NCBI GenBank assembly: GCA_024138025.1
Contig: JAMXBD010002825.1
Coordinates: forward strand, 62,001-126,000
From: Combretum micranthum
Taxonomy: Eukaryota; Streptophyta; Magnoliopsida; Myrtales; Combretaceae
Length of the DNA: 64,000 nucleotides
Direction: 5' to 3'
The notes beneath the pieces are model-generated. The model was not told the DNA's origin, did not search any database, and was given only the letters and a program-made list of their open reading frames with translations. Each line of letters begins with the position of its first letter. The first letter of the stretch is position 1. Shown piece by piece: positions 48,545 to 60,570 of the stretch. Made by a program: the position numbers and the translations under genes.

Positions 48545-48919
48545 ATAAATTATACTAGAAGGTATCAACTTTTAAAGGTAAGTTCATTTAATGTATCAAC
48601 GCTTTAAGTGGTTAAATAATGGTATCAATATTTCGTAAAGTGAATTAAATAAGGTATCAGCATTTTACAAATTTCATTTAAGTATCAACATTTCTATTAA
48701 TTTTCAATTAAGTTTCTAAAATTTTCATTAATGATCAATTATTCATATCTTATTTGACTCAATTTACAAAACATTGATACTTCTTTTTAATCACTTGAAA
48801 GATTGATATCTTTTATGAATTCATTCCCAAATATTGATTTCTCGTTTGAATCACTTAAAATTTTAACACCTTAAATGAACTTATCCTCAAACATTGATAC
48901 CTTTTAATGTAGTTTAACC
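48545..48919. mobile_element. Long-TIR foldback (Mutator-like) MITE
   Basis: Arms of about 170-190 bp occupy nearly the whole 375-bp element. The left arm has 'agaaggtatcaac' and 'aagttcatttaa', and the right arm is its inverted, diverged partner ('ttaaatgaactta', 'cattgataccttt'). A 'ggtatcaa' word recurs within the arms. TTTATTTATATG (12 bp) stands on both sides (48533-48544 and 48920-48931). A Mutator-like duplication would be 9 bp, the rest being chance or repeated target. Confidence 0.75.
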
Positions 48920-48931
48920 TTTATTTATATG

Positions 48932-49815
48932 TGTAGTTGGAATGGGCCAAACCTGGGCCCATTAGGAGCAAAGAAGGAGGGTCTTTGTGTAATGTATGGG
49001 TTAATGTGGTCTTGCCACTTCCCAATTGTGATTAAGCTTCTCAAGTCCCATTTTGATATAATTAAGGGCTTATTCCTGTTAAGGCCAATGAGATTATATA
49101 ACGAGATGCCCTTAAAATCTGCTTCCTTGTGTATTTATTTCTCTTGTATTTTTCCTTGTACAACATAATGTTTGCTTTATAACCAATGTGAAAATAGAGG
49201 CGTCAAATGCTATGACGATATTATTGGGTTCTTAAATGCAAGAAATAGACAACACCTCAAAGCAATTACATAAATGATAGTTGGCTCAACAATAGATGAG
49301 TGGCATAACTCTTGGGACAAGGCTTATATAGGCAACCATATAAAAGGAATATGCTAGATGGTTATAGCAATAAAAGAAAAAAAAAAAACATAAAGGAATG
49401 AATTACCCCTTCTTTTTTAGCTGACCATGAAAGGTTTATCACTAGCAATGCTTTGGTAACCAAAACTAGGAGTTCTGAATGTGATACTTGCTTAGCAAAC
49501 CAACAAATCAATGGACATAACTAACCGCTAAGTGGCTGCATAGTTGACCAAGTCACTATCATGAGACCACAACACCTAAGGCTTAAACGATAAACAAAAT
49601 TGCTTACCAATCTCATGGTATTATCCCTTCAAAGTTAGAAGGACAACAACAAAGCTACAGCGGTAATTGATTATTTAATATCAAATATACAATAGCATTA
49701 TACCAACATTACCCTTATAAAAAAAGGGGCATCACTTTGCCTATTCAACATCCAAAAGTTAAGCCTTTCATGCTAAATGAAATAGGCTAATAGAAAGAAA
49801 ATCAACAAATTGGCA
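48932..49815. other. Unassigned DNA left of the gypsy element
   Basis: No gene recognised. Before the gypsy insertion this was continuous with 60742 onward. The open frame at 48929-49168 shows no known motif. Confidence 0.5.
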
Positions 49816-49820
49816 ATGGC

Positions 49821-50535
49821 TAATGTGAACTCCAAGTATGTTAAACTTGAAACCCACACAAGTTAATGGAAACATTGCCCTAGGAAAGCTAAATCAGATC
49901 AAAAGGAAACTTTGACCCATAGTTGTATTGCAAACTAGAACCAAAGTGTAGGATTGAACGCCACAAGAAATGATCTTGATAAGTTCACAAGTTCTCCAAA
50001 GGAGAAAAAGGGAAAACTCTCTCAATTGTATTCTCAATATTCAAGTTGTTCTTTTACAAATGACAAACACCAACATTTATAGAAAATAAAAGATAACTTG
50101 CGGAATAAAAGATAACATAAAAGATAAGCCGGGGGTTACGAAAATAAAAGATAACTTAAAAGATAAGCCAGCGATTACGAAAATAAATGATAACTTAAAA
50201 GATAAACCGGCGGTTACGGAATAAAAGATAACTTAAAAGATAAGCTGGCAGTTACGGAATAAAAGATAACTTAAAGATAAGCCGGCGGTTTTATTGGCTG
50301 GCCTTCTCCTTAGCTGGTCTCCTGACATTCCTTTGACACTTGGATGATGTTCACAAAGGCCCAGATTTCATCTAGATCCAATTCTTTCACAAAATCTCCA
50401 TGCAAAGCTTGTTTCTTCCAAGTATCTTCAATGAATACTCCTAAAGCTTCTCGCATCCTCTTAGCCTTAGCTCGTGTGACTGGACCACCTTGGATAAATA
50501 GAGGATCCTTGGATGTTGCATCTGGATTTCCATCA
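49821..50535 (-). repeat. 3' LTR of the gypsy element
   Basis: On the + strand it starts TAATGTGAAC (TG decayed to TA) and ends TTTCCATCA. It contains a 38-bp minisatellite (50083-50287) and the last 74 codons of pol (50313-50534). Confidence 0.9.
50083..50287. repeat. 38-bp minisatellite in gypsy LTR (left copy)
   Basis: About five units of the form 'ggaataaaagataactt' plus 'aaaagataagccggcggtta'. The partner array is at 55943-56149. Confidence 0.9.
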
Positions 50536-51478
50536 TTCCCCTTCTCCTCAAAAGGATTCGTCTTTGAATCAGTCTTGTCTTCATCAAAAGGAGATAAGTC
50601 AGAAACATTGAATGTTGCACTAACGTTATACTCACCTGGAAGATCCAACTTATAAGCATTGTCATTGACTCTGGCAACCACTTGGAATGGTCCATCTCCT
50701 CTTGGATGTAATTTTGATCACGCTGCTGTGGGAATCTTTCCTTGTGCATGTGCACCTACACCCAATCTCTAGGCTCAAACATAACTTTCTTATGACCTTT
50801 ATTGGCTTGCTTGGCATACTACTCTATCCGTCTCTCTATGTGATGCCGAACCTTCTCATGCATTTGCTTGACCAACTCAGCTTTTTCTTTACCATCCAAA
50901 CTAGCTCGCTCATCAATAGGCAATGGAATCAAGTCCAAAGGAGTTAATGGATTAAATCCATAAACAACTTCAAATGGTGAAAATTTTGTTGCTGAATGCA
51001 CACTCCTGTTATATGCAAACTCAATGTGGGGAAAACAATCTTCCCAATTCTTCAAGTTCTTTTGAATGAGAGCACGTAACAACTGAGATAGAGTTCTATT
51101 AACAACCTCTGTTTGCCCTTCCGTTTGTGGGTGACAAGTAGTTGCAAACAGTAGTTTCGTGCCCAACTTTACCCACAAGACCTTCCAAAAATAGCTCAAA
51201 AACTTGGCATCTCAATCTAAAACAATACTCCTTGGCACTCCATGCAAGCGCATAACTTCTTGAAAGAAAAAAATTAACAATGTGAGATGCGTCATCAGTT
51301 TTATGGCAAGGAATGAAATGTGTCATTTTAGAAAATCTATCAACAACCACAAAAATGGAATCATTTCCTTTTCTGGATCTAGGCAAACTAGAACAAAATC
51401 CATGGATATGTCAACCTAAGGCTCACTGGGTATAGGTAAAGGTGTGTACATACCATGGGGTAAAACCTTTGACTTAGC
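50310..51478 (-). pseudogene. pol: gypsy integrase core and LTR-encoded C-terminus
   Basis: Core remnants: VDISMDFV (first Asp) and, after a stop inside the second motif (VLD-stop-DAKF), [16 protein letters not shown] with the catalytic Glu (frame 50819-51199). The C-terminal frame 50310-50681 reads NDNAYKLDLPGEYNVSATF, then NPFEEKGNDGNP, then GPVTRAKAKRMREAL, ending ECQETS. Residue 49 is at the LTR border, so 74 codons lie inside the 3' LTR. Integrase inserts the cDNA; such tails in chromoviruses affect target choice. At least two frameshifts and several stops are present. Confidence 0.9.
50536..50553 (-). other. Polypurine tract inside pol frame
   Basis: On the - strand, TTTTGAGGAGAAGGGGAA directly precedes the LTR start TGATGG and is read as part of NPFEEKGN. 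Confidence 0.88.
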
Positions 51479-51811
51479 CTATTTGCAAGTAATGCATTTT
51501 GCACACAATTTCTCAACATCTCTTTTCATATGTGGCAAAAAGAAATGGTCATTCAATACATCTAATATCTTTTTAATCCCAAAATGACCCATTAAACCTC
51601 CCTCATGAGACTCCTTCACAAGCAATTCCCTCAAAGAACTATTAGGCACACATAAACGTTTATCCCGAAACAAATATCCCTCATGCCTATAGAATTTACC
51701 AAAAGCTCCCTTATCACATGCCTCATACACATTAGAAAAATCAGGATCGGAAGCATATAAATCTTTAATGTATTCAAATCCCAACAATTTTGCATCTAAA
51801 GTAGAGATCAA
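51479..51811 (-). pseudogene. pol: gypsy integrase zinc-binding domain
   Basis: A 110-residue frame with H69 and H76 ([12 protein letters not shown]) and C106 and C109 (CAKCITCK), the usual HHCC arrangement. A stop directly follows CITCK, where the protein should continue into the core. Confidence 0.9.
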
Positions 51812-53288
51812 GGCATACCTTCTGACAATACATCAGCCACTACATTTTTCTTACCTTGTTTGTACTTAATGACATAAGGAAAGGTCTCAATAAACTCTAC
51901 CCATTTTGCATGTCTTTTGTTCAACCAGTATTGGCTTTTCAAATGCTTCAAGGATTCATGATCCGCATGAATAACAAACTCCTTAGGCCATAGGTAATGC
52001 TTCCAAGTCTCTAAAGCACGAACCAAAGCATAAAGCTCTTTGTCATAAGTTGGGTAGTTCAAAGTGGCTCCACTCAACTTCTCACTGAAGTAAGCAATTG
52101 GTCTCCTTTCCTGCATCAAAACAGCTCCAATACCACAACCAGAAGCATCACATTCAATTTCAAATGTTTTATCAAATTTTGGTAATGCCAGAATGGGTGC
52201 AGAACTGAGTTTTTCTTTAAGTAAATTAAAGGCCTCTTCTTGCTCACTTGCCCACTTAAATCCCATACTCTTTTTAACAATCTCAATCAATGGTGCAGCT
52301 AAGCTACTAAAATCACGCACAAACCTCCTGTAAAAGCTAGCCAAACCATGAAAGCTCCTAACCTCAGTAACATTTTTAGGTCTCGGCCATTCTTTAATAG
52401 CTCTAACCTTTTCGTTATCAACTTGGATTCCTTTAGCACTAACAACATACCCTAGAAACACAACTTGTTCAGTGCAAAAAGAACACTTCTTGAGGTTAGC
52501 AAACAATTTTTCTTTTCTCAAAACTTCAAACACCAAGCGCAAATGCTGGATATGATCATCAATGCCCTTATTATAAACTAGAATGTCATCAAAATAGACT
52601 ACAACAAATTTTCCAATGAAAGCATGCAAAATATGGTTCATAAGACGCATGAAAGTGCTTGGTGCGTTAGTTAAACCAAATGGCATGACTAACCACTCAT
52701 ATAATCCATATTTTGTTTTAAAGGTTGTCTTCCATTCATTACCTTCTCTTAGTCTAATCTGATGGTATCCACTTTTTAAGTCAATCTCATAGAACAAACA
52801 TGAGCCATACAATTTATCAAGTAAGTCATCTAACCTAGGGATAGGAAGTCTATACTTTACAGTGATTTTATTGATGGCTCGGCAATCTACACACATTCTC
52901 CAAATCTGTCCTTCTTTGGCACTAGCAGGACCGGCACCGCACATGGACTAAGGCATTCCTTCACATAGCCTTTGCTCATAAGCTCCTCAACTTGTCTTTG
53001 AATCTCCTTGGACTCCTTAGGATTGCATCTGTATGCTGGTCTATTTGGAATGGAAGCACTAGGAATGAAATCAATTTGATGTTCTATTCCTCTAAAAGGT
53101 GGTAAACCAGATGGAACATCTTCAGGAAACAAATCATTAAATTCCTGCACAAGTGGAGAAACGACACTAGACAAAGATGTGTTAAGTTCGTTAGCATTAA
53201 AATAAGCCTCATTGTACATTAGTACAATCATGGGTTGTTTAAAAAACATGGCACTCTTAACATCTCTATCTTTTGCAAATATGCTCAC
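51808..53288 (-). pseudogene. pol: gypsy reverse transcriptase and RNase H
   Basis: The frame at 52887-53288 carries the protease-RT linker and RT start (PPFRGIEHQIDFIP, EELMSKGYVKE, LLVPKKD). A frameshift at about 52900 moves to the 378-residue frame 51808-52944, which has [39 protein letters not shown] and an intact YFDD at residues 117-120. RNase H acidic residues D266, E303, D328 and D371 all remain. A frameshift after VVADVLS ends it. This is the best preserved open frame in the window. Confidence 0.95.
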
Positions 53289-53504
53289 TTTTCTCTCTTT
53301 GTACTCCTCACTTTTCTCTCCAACCAGCTCACTCCTCTCCTTTTTATCTCTCTAGCACACTTGTTTTTCACTTCCCTTTTTGTTTTTCTCACTTCTATCT
53401 TTCTTTTCTCTCTCAATCACACTTTCTTTTTCTTTATTTTCCTCCATCACACTCTTTCTTTTCTGCTCATGTGCCTCTTTAATTCTCTTTTGCTCCTCAA
53501 AAAT

Positions 53505-54240
53505 CTATCTTGGAGACATTGGTGCAAGTTCACATTTTACATTTAAAGCAAATGAATAAACATTATGAAACCCATCATGAATGACCCTTCTGTCATGCTG
53601 CCAGGGTCTCCCCAACAAAACATGTCCCGCATGCATAGGCACAACATCACATACTACATCATCCTTATACCTGCCTATGGAGAAAGAAACCAACACTTGC
53701 CTATTCACCCTCACCTCTCCACATTCATTCAACCATTGCAACTTATATGGCCTAGGGTGTTTAGTAGTGGGCAATTTCAGCTTTTCAACTAATAAGGTAC
53801 TTGCCACATTAGTACAACTACTGCTATCTATAATCATGCAACATACCTTATTATTAATGTGACAGCGTGTATGGAAGATGTTATCCCGCTGCTCTTCATT
53901 GTCATCTTCCTTGATTTGCACACTCAAGGCACGCTAAATCACCAATGACTCTCCCTCAATTGGATTCTCAATTTGACTATCATCCTCCAATGCAGGCATG
54001 GAATTTTCACTCTTAGGTTCACTTTCAGTTTCAACACGCATCACCATGAATCTCCCATTAGGACATTGTGAAGCGATATGCCCATGTCCCAAGCATTTAA
54101 AGCATTTGATGTCACGATTTTTAATGCTTTGGAAAGTGGATTTATCCTTCTTTTTGTTGCCCTCTTTATCCTTTCCTTTACTAAAATCTTTAGGTAAGGA
54201 TTTGTCTTCCCTTTTACTCCAATTTGATTTCCAAGAAGAA
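53505..54240 (-). pseudogene. gag: gypsy gag zinc knuckle and protease
   Basis: A single zinc knuckle CFKCLGHGHIASQC (about 54063-54106) follows a Lys/Ser-rich stretch. After a stop near 53930, the 140-residue frame 53505-53927 includes the protease motif IIDSSSCTN (Asp34 kept; the usual following Gly-Gly is Ser-Ser) and LLGRPWQHDRRVIHDG. A Lys/Glu-rich spacer of broken frame (53289-53504), low in complexity, separates it from RT. Confidence 0.88.
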
Positions 54241-54989
54241 TTAGAAATCGAATGAGAAGAAGAACCATACCTTTTTGCCCCTTTGTTTGAGTTGTTTTTC
54301 CACCTTCATGGCCATGTGTACCATGTCCTCCAACTCCACATAATGGTGCAACTCAACCACAATAGCTATATCCCGATTTAAGCCACAAAGGAATCTCGCC
54401 ATTGTTGCTTCCCTGTCTTTCTCTATATTTGCTCGAATCATAGCTATCTCCATTTCTTTGTGATAATCTTCCACACTCTTGGATCCTTGAGTAAGGCTTT
54501 GTAACCTCTTAAATAATTCCCTGTGATAAGAATTTGGGACAAACCTCTTCTTCATAATCCCTTTCATCTCCTCCTAAGTTTCAACGGGTCTTTTAAGGTT
54601 CTTGTGCCTACTCAAAACCAATTGATCCCACCAAATAAGTGCATAATCAGTAAATTCAACCGCGTCAAGTTTTACCTTTTTTCCTCTGAGTACTGATGAT
54701 AGTCAAACACCAGCTCCACTTTCATTTCCCATTCTAGGTAAGCATCAGGATCGTTTTCACTTTGGAATGGAAAAATCTTCATTTTAATACTCCCCAAATT
54801 GCGATCCACGCGACCCTCAAATCTCCTTCCCTGTGTCCTAACTCCTCCCCTAAATTCACCAGTATCACTCACCTCATCCATCACTTCATTTCCATAACCT
54901 TCCTGTACCCTCCTGCCACCTTGCCCATGTTGTGGCATAGGCGGATGTGGTGGTGGCCTCCTCTCTAATTTAGCCATCCAATTCTCCAA
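54241..54989 (-). pseudogene. gag: gypsy gag
   Basis: The frame 54672-54989 runs from MENWMAKLERRPPPHPP to DPDAYLEWEMKVELVFDYH, and breaks by one base in an A-run (EEKR then stop). The retrotrans-gag part continues in 54241-54567 (RELFKRLQSLTQGSKSVEDY, then ARFLCGLNRDIA) after a TAG in place of a Trp codon. Gag forms the particle shell. Confidence 0.88.
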
Positions 54990-55666
54990 TCGCTCCCACT
55001 TTCATTCGATTCTTGATTAACCCTAAATAGGCGCTCAAACGACTGCATCACCGACTGCTGGAACAATTTTAGATCAACAACTACGGCTTGATCCTCAGGA
55101 TTTGATTGAGAACTCATATTATGTGATACCTGCAAGAAACTCAAATTAGATGATTAATATCCTCACCTACTCACTCACGTGTATACCTCAATAGATGATG
55201 GCACTTCTCTCGTGTTTCACTCAATCAGGCTTTTCTCGATATTAATCTCACACTCTCTAGCCTTTTACCACTCAATAGTTTTCTCCACAAATCCTTTGTT
55301 GAACTCAATGATTCTTAGCAAAACACCCTTGTGACTCTCAAAGGAAAACCTAAGAACAAATGGAAAACTTATGAAAACACAATGACTGAATTTCACAATG
55401 AAAGAAGTAGCCAGAATTGCCTATAAGAATTTTTTGTCTCTTTTTTTTGTATAAATTTCTTTCTTTTTTTTTTTAATCACAATCTCAAACAAATCAAAAT
55501 GAATTATAGACACTTTTAGAATGAAAATTGACGAAATGAGGAACCAGAAATGGATGGGAATTGAATTTTTCTTTCTATGAAAACCCTAGAATTGATGACA
55601 AAGACAACAAATGATTAAACAACTAAATAATAGAAATTAAAGATAGATAACCTGATTTAGAGCCTA
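54990..55666 (-). other. gypsy 5' leader
   Basis: Non-coding leader between the primer site and gag on the - strand. T- and A-runs are at about 55440-55475. It shows no internal repeat. Confidence 0.6.
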
Positions 55667-55678
55667 GCTCTGATACCA
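55667..55678 (-). other. Primer-binding site of the gypsy element
   Basis: On the - strand TGGTATCAGAGC lies four bases after the 5' LTR, a perfect tRNA-iMet complement. Confidence 0.92.
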
Positions 55679-55682
55679 AATC

Positions 55683-56233
55683 TGATGCGAACCCAAGTAT
55701 GTTAAACTTGAAACCCACACAAGTTAATGAAACATTGCCCTAGGAAAGCTAAATCAGATCAAAAGGAAACTTTGACCCACAATTGTATTGCAAACTAGAA
55801 CCAAAGTGTAGGATTGAACGTTACAAGAAATGATCTTGATAAGTTCACAAGTTCTCCAAAGGAGAAGAAGGGAAAACTCTCTCAATTGTATTCTCAATAT
55901 TCAAGTTGTTCTTTTACAAATGACAAACACCAACATTTATAGAAAATAAAAGATAACTTGCAAAATAAAAGATAACTTAAAAGATAAGCTGGCGGTTACG
56001 AAAATAAAAATAACTTAAAAGATAAGCCAACGGTTACGAAAATAAATGATAACTCAAAGGATAAACCGGCGATTACGGAATAAAAGATAACTTAAAAGAT
56101 AAGCCAGCGGTTACGGAATAAAAGATAACTTAAAGATAAGCCGGTGGTTTTGTTGGCCAGCCTTCTCCTTGGCTGGTCTCCTGACATTCCTTTGACACTT
56201 GGATGATGTTCACAAAGGCCTGGACTTCATCTA
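55683..56233 (-). repeat. 5' LTR of the gypsy element, first part
   Basis: Starts TGATGCGAACCC on the + strand and aligns to 49821-50372. The 38-bp minisatellite is present at 55943-56149. The last five bases, ATCTA, are the left copy of the nested element's TSD. Confidence 0.92.
55943..56149. repeat. 38-bp minisatellite in gypsy LTR (right copy)
   Basis: Five units that align one-to-one with the left array, differing by point changes. Confidence 0.88.
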
Positions 56234-59200
56234 TGTCACGCTCCAAGAGGTACCTTAAACGTGGCAGTCCGCCGTACACAATACTAAAGCCTAGGAATGA
56301 CTACCTCAGTCATGCAAAAGCTTCCATATCATGTACAAGGCGTACATCACAACTAGGAGAACGCATCGGAGTAACGCAATTTATATTGATAATAAATAAG
56401 TAACAAGGCAAAGAGAATACTTATCATAAAATATAAACATATTAAATTCCAATTCTTAGGGGCATATCCCTCTATTGTCTTCAAATAAATATACATCTTA
56501 GAATCTCCAAAACACTAACATAGAATTCACTACATATAAAGAACCTTACAAAATTATTTCATCTTATGTTTCCATTTCCTTCATAAAAGCTTAACATCCT
56601 TCCATGACTTCCTTAATGTCATGATCCTCAATTTAAGCAACGGGTATACCTGTTTTAACAAAATCAATAGGGGTATAAGCTACAACTGGCTTAGTGAGAC
56701 ATTTCTTTCCATTCGCACCATGTTTTCAAACAAGTTCATTTAAATTTTCCCACATATGCTATGTGTATAATTTGACAATCACGTGATTACACAAATATAT
56801 ATGGTTATTCGGAAACCATATATAGAACGGATTTACCCCTCCATATCGAAGGTTAGGGAATCAGTGATGAAGATCCTCGATCTTCTATTGCTAGTCCCTA
56901 GGTCCCCACCTAAAGCATTCGGTTGGCTCGGCTCCGAACCTAGAGTCGCATTCCCCGGGTGATTTGGATTCTCTAGGAAGGAACATGGCCCGTGTCACAG
57001 CACGATAACAACCAATCCAACTCTATGCATAGGAGTAGCAGTCTTCTGAAAGATATGTGACTCAATGGATGCTATGCGTGAGCGTTTTATTTTTCTTAAG
57101 CCAAACCTTATTAAGGTTTATTAGGGGGCGGTCAATCAATTTAGCAAATAATAAACATTCATACAAGTAAGTAAACAAAAACGCTTAAACAGGCAGTTTG
57201 AAGTTGTGATATTCTTAATTCTCATTTCACGAATAAACAAAGAATCACATATATACATATCCCTGAATTCCCATACATATCCATTTTTATCTTTTCTTAG
57301 TATACTAATGCCACTACTTTATAAGTGCAAGCAAGGTAACGAAATTAAGAGGAATAACTCACTCGTCCATTTCGCGATCTTCTTAGTCGTAGTAATCCTC
57401 GGAAATGGTTTGTATCCTTCGTCACCTAGACAAAAGAAATACCCAGGATGAGTATTTCATAGAAATTTTACTTAAACTTTCTAATTCTATTTCACTATGT
57501 TCGTTAAATTCATATAGAATGAAATTCCAATTTAAATGGCCATGACTTGCTCATTTTAACTCGAAATTTCGCATATAATATACCGTTTTCTACCTATTCA
57601 AAAATATCTATCTATTTATAAGGTTATCTTTGTCATATAAGGTCATTTAGGTTCCAAAAATGTTGGGTACAGATTTAAAATGAATATTTCTAGATTTTTG
57701 TAAAACCATTTTCTAACTCAACTTCAATAAAAAAACCTTTAGTAAAAATATAGATATATATATATATATTATAGGTATGTATGTATTAATTGATAAATCC
57801 TTTGAGTATATAGATAAGCTCACTTTATGTGTAAAAATCCTAATGGTAGTATTTCAACAATTTATTTTATAAAACAATTCATTTTGAGTTGTTAAAACTT
57901 TAACTTTGACAATTTCTTTTCAAGTATTTGAAAAAACCTTATATTATAAATGAGTATATTCTTATTTTATTTTCTTCATTCTTTTTCCAAAAACTAGTAA
58001 ATTTTCCTTTAATCCTCAGTCTTTCATAAATTTTACTTTTAGTGATAAAAGATCAAATTTATCAAAAGTGTATTAAGTTATTAAAAACCTTTTTATAATT
58101 TTGTATTTAGAATGTTTTTAGAAAATGAATCTTATCTTTTATTATTAAAATATAATTTTTTGTTTTCTAAAACTTGTTCTTTTATTTCCTTTGAAAAGAA
58201 TCCTCTTTATTGATAAAATCATTTGTTTTTAATCTATCTTATTTATATTCTTTGAAAATAAGTTTCTTCTTTAGAAACTTGAAAATCATTATTTTTCTAA
58301 GTGGGTTTATAACTTTATGAGTTGATTTTATCTTAACTTTGAAAACTAGCTTGTTTCTTGGTTTTGTCATGGAGTTGAAAAGAGTTTAATCTTTAAGCTT
58401 TTTGTGAGAACTTTGAAACTAACAAATTATTTTACCAAAACTTAAGTTACCATAATAATCAAAGAAAGTATTTATTTCTTATGTTTCCTTGGTAAAGCTA
58501 TCTTTGTCATTTAAGAAAACTTTGAGAAAACTTATATTACTATATTTCTATGTTGTTGATAATAACTCCATTATTTTGTGACAAGTCACAAAATAGAAAA
58601 TTTAGTTTTAAGTTCCTTTAATAAAGTAAAATTTTATTTTTAAATTAGTTGAGACAATACCATTATCTAGATGCAAGCATTATGAGCATATAAAATAATA
58701 AGAAATGAGAAAATACTAGAAACAAATAATAATAAGCAAAATAATAAATATATCAAGTATTGGGAACCTTAGCTTCATCAAGGTATCCTGGTCAAGTATT
58801 GGGAGCCTTAGCTTCATCAAGGCATCCCGGGACTAAGAATAGACTAGTCCCAAAAGAATAAAGAAAATAAAGAAAAGATTGTTTTGACTTGATATGGACA
58901 AGGTCTAAGACTAGACTGACTAGTCTTAAGGAAATAGCATGAAATAAATAAATTGTAAAGCATGAAATTAAATAAATAACAAGTAAGCTTATATGCTCTA
59001 AAGATTATATATAAATACATAAATATATTTAGTTAGATATGAATAATAAAATCAACATAACAACATAATAAAATAGGAAGTTCATGTGCAAGAACAAAAC
59101 ATGAACATGTTGTTGCTTTTACTACTCATATGAGTTTCAAAACAACACCATAGTCATGTTAAGTTGCATGACATGGGTAAATAAATGGTTGGAAGAATTT

Positions 59201-60570
59201 TACCTAAAGTGTTTATGTGGTATGAAGATGGTAGATGAAAGGGGGTATTATATAAGTAGTGATATGTAGTAGATAGTTTGTGCATAAGGAATGATTTTTG
59301 TGAAGAATTGGTTTAAGAGAGTTTTGATAGAGAGAATTCTTGAAGAGAGGAATTGTGGAGAGATTTTGGGAGAGTTTTGGTAGAATTGTGTAAAAGAATG
59401 AAGGAGGAAGGGGGTATTTATAAAATTTTGGAGTGAAATTAGATGTAATTAAATTAATTGAAAAAGAAAATAATTGAAGAGAAGAGAGAGAGGAGTGTGG
59501 ACAGCAAAGACGAGAATGAGAGAGAAATTTGATTAAAAAAATTAATTTTAGAAGAAAAGTGTAAGGGAAGTTTAGTAATATGTGATGTAGAATTTTTATG
59601 GGAAAAGAAAATTGCAAGAAATAGGTATGTAGGTGTAAGAATAAGTAGTAAGAAAAAGTAGAAATAGATGAATAGTAGAAAAGTACTATGAATAGTAAAA
59701 CTATACAATTAAAATACCGATAGTAATAAAAATACGCGTATAAATATGATTATGTAATTTTTAGCTATCGAAAAATTCTAAAACTGATATTTTTTTAAAA
59801 CCTTATATTTTTACGAGTCTATTGGTATTAACGAAATATTTTTGCCATCCGATGTACCAGGTCATGATTTTTGAAAACTGATCCTGTTCGGATCCGAAGC
59901 ACACTAGAAATTTGCAAATCTGATATTTTTAAGCTTCCCTATATTATTACAAACTATTATCAACAATTATTTTCATTTTGTTGTTTAGGGTTTAAGAGTG
60001 CGGGAATGCTGGATCTTAAACATTAGGGTTTGTTGTAAGCTTTGTTGACTTTTAGGGTTCTGGTTTGACTTCCGGTTTTGTTGAATTATTCGTAAGATAT
60101 AATTTTGGAGTTTTTACCATATTATATTTTTAGTTCGATATCTATGGTTTATCTCATTTTATTTGTGATTATTTAATAGTTTTCAGTTCTCAGGATCATT
60201 TAATCGAATTTAGGGTTATAAGTTGACTTAGTTTGACTTTTGGTGAAAATTTAAATTTCTGAGTCCAAAATTCACCGAGGATTTTAAGATCTTAGCATTT
60301 CATTGTTAAGTGTTATTTGAATATATCATTTTGATTTGTGTATTAGGAATCGGGTAGATGATTTGATTGGCATACGGATATTGATTCAACCGATAGTTGG
60401 ATTTTCTATTTTTGTTTCGAGGGTTCTCATTTTCTCAAGACTAAGAATTTTCGTGTTTGACCTGATTTAGAATTTGGTTTTTAACTTGGGTCAATTTTCC
60501 GGATTTCAATTTTGGTATTAGACTTTTAGGATTATTTTCTAAGAATTACAAAAATTTTCAGGGGTTTACA
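56234..60570 (-). mobile_element. 4.3-kb solo LTR of giant-LTR family (copy C), nested
   Basis: The + strand starts TGTCACGCTCCAAG and ends GGGGTTTACA, 4337 bp. The flanks ATCTA (56229-56233) and ATCTT (60571-60575) match at 4 of 5 bases, and the unsplit gypsy LTR reads ATCTA there. There is no primer site, tract or coding domain, and its length equals copy A, so it is a solo LTR. A TATAAATACCCCC promoter is on the - strand. Tandem repeats present in copies A and B are absent at the equivalent place (about 56850-57000). The - strand open frames at 59213-59708 are the pyrimidine-rich leader and are not genes. Confidence 0.88.
59415..59422 (-). promoter_or_regulatory. LTR TATA box, copy C
   Basis: TATAAATA on the - strand, followed by CCCCC as in copy B. 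Confidence 0.65.

Noticed and set aside
50083..50287. Regular repeats with similar spacing, CRISPR-like
   Set aside because: Units are contiguous with no unique spacers, occur in both LTRs, and the DNA is plant nuclear.
53235..53546. Phe/Leu/Ser-rich + strand frames resembling membrane proteins
   Set aside because: They are antisense to the Lys/Glu-rich spacer of the gypsy polyprotein.
59213..59708. Two overlapping - strand frames rich in Phe, Leu, Ser
   Set aside because: They are the pyrimidine-rich leader just after the TATA box of the copy C LTR; composition alone explains them.
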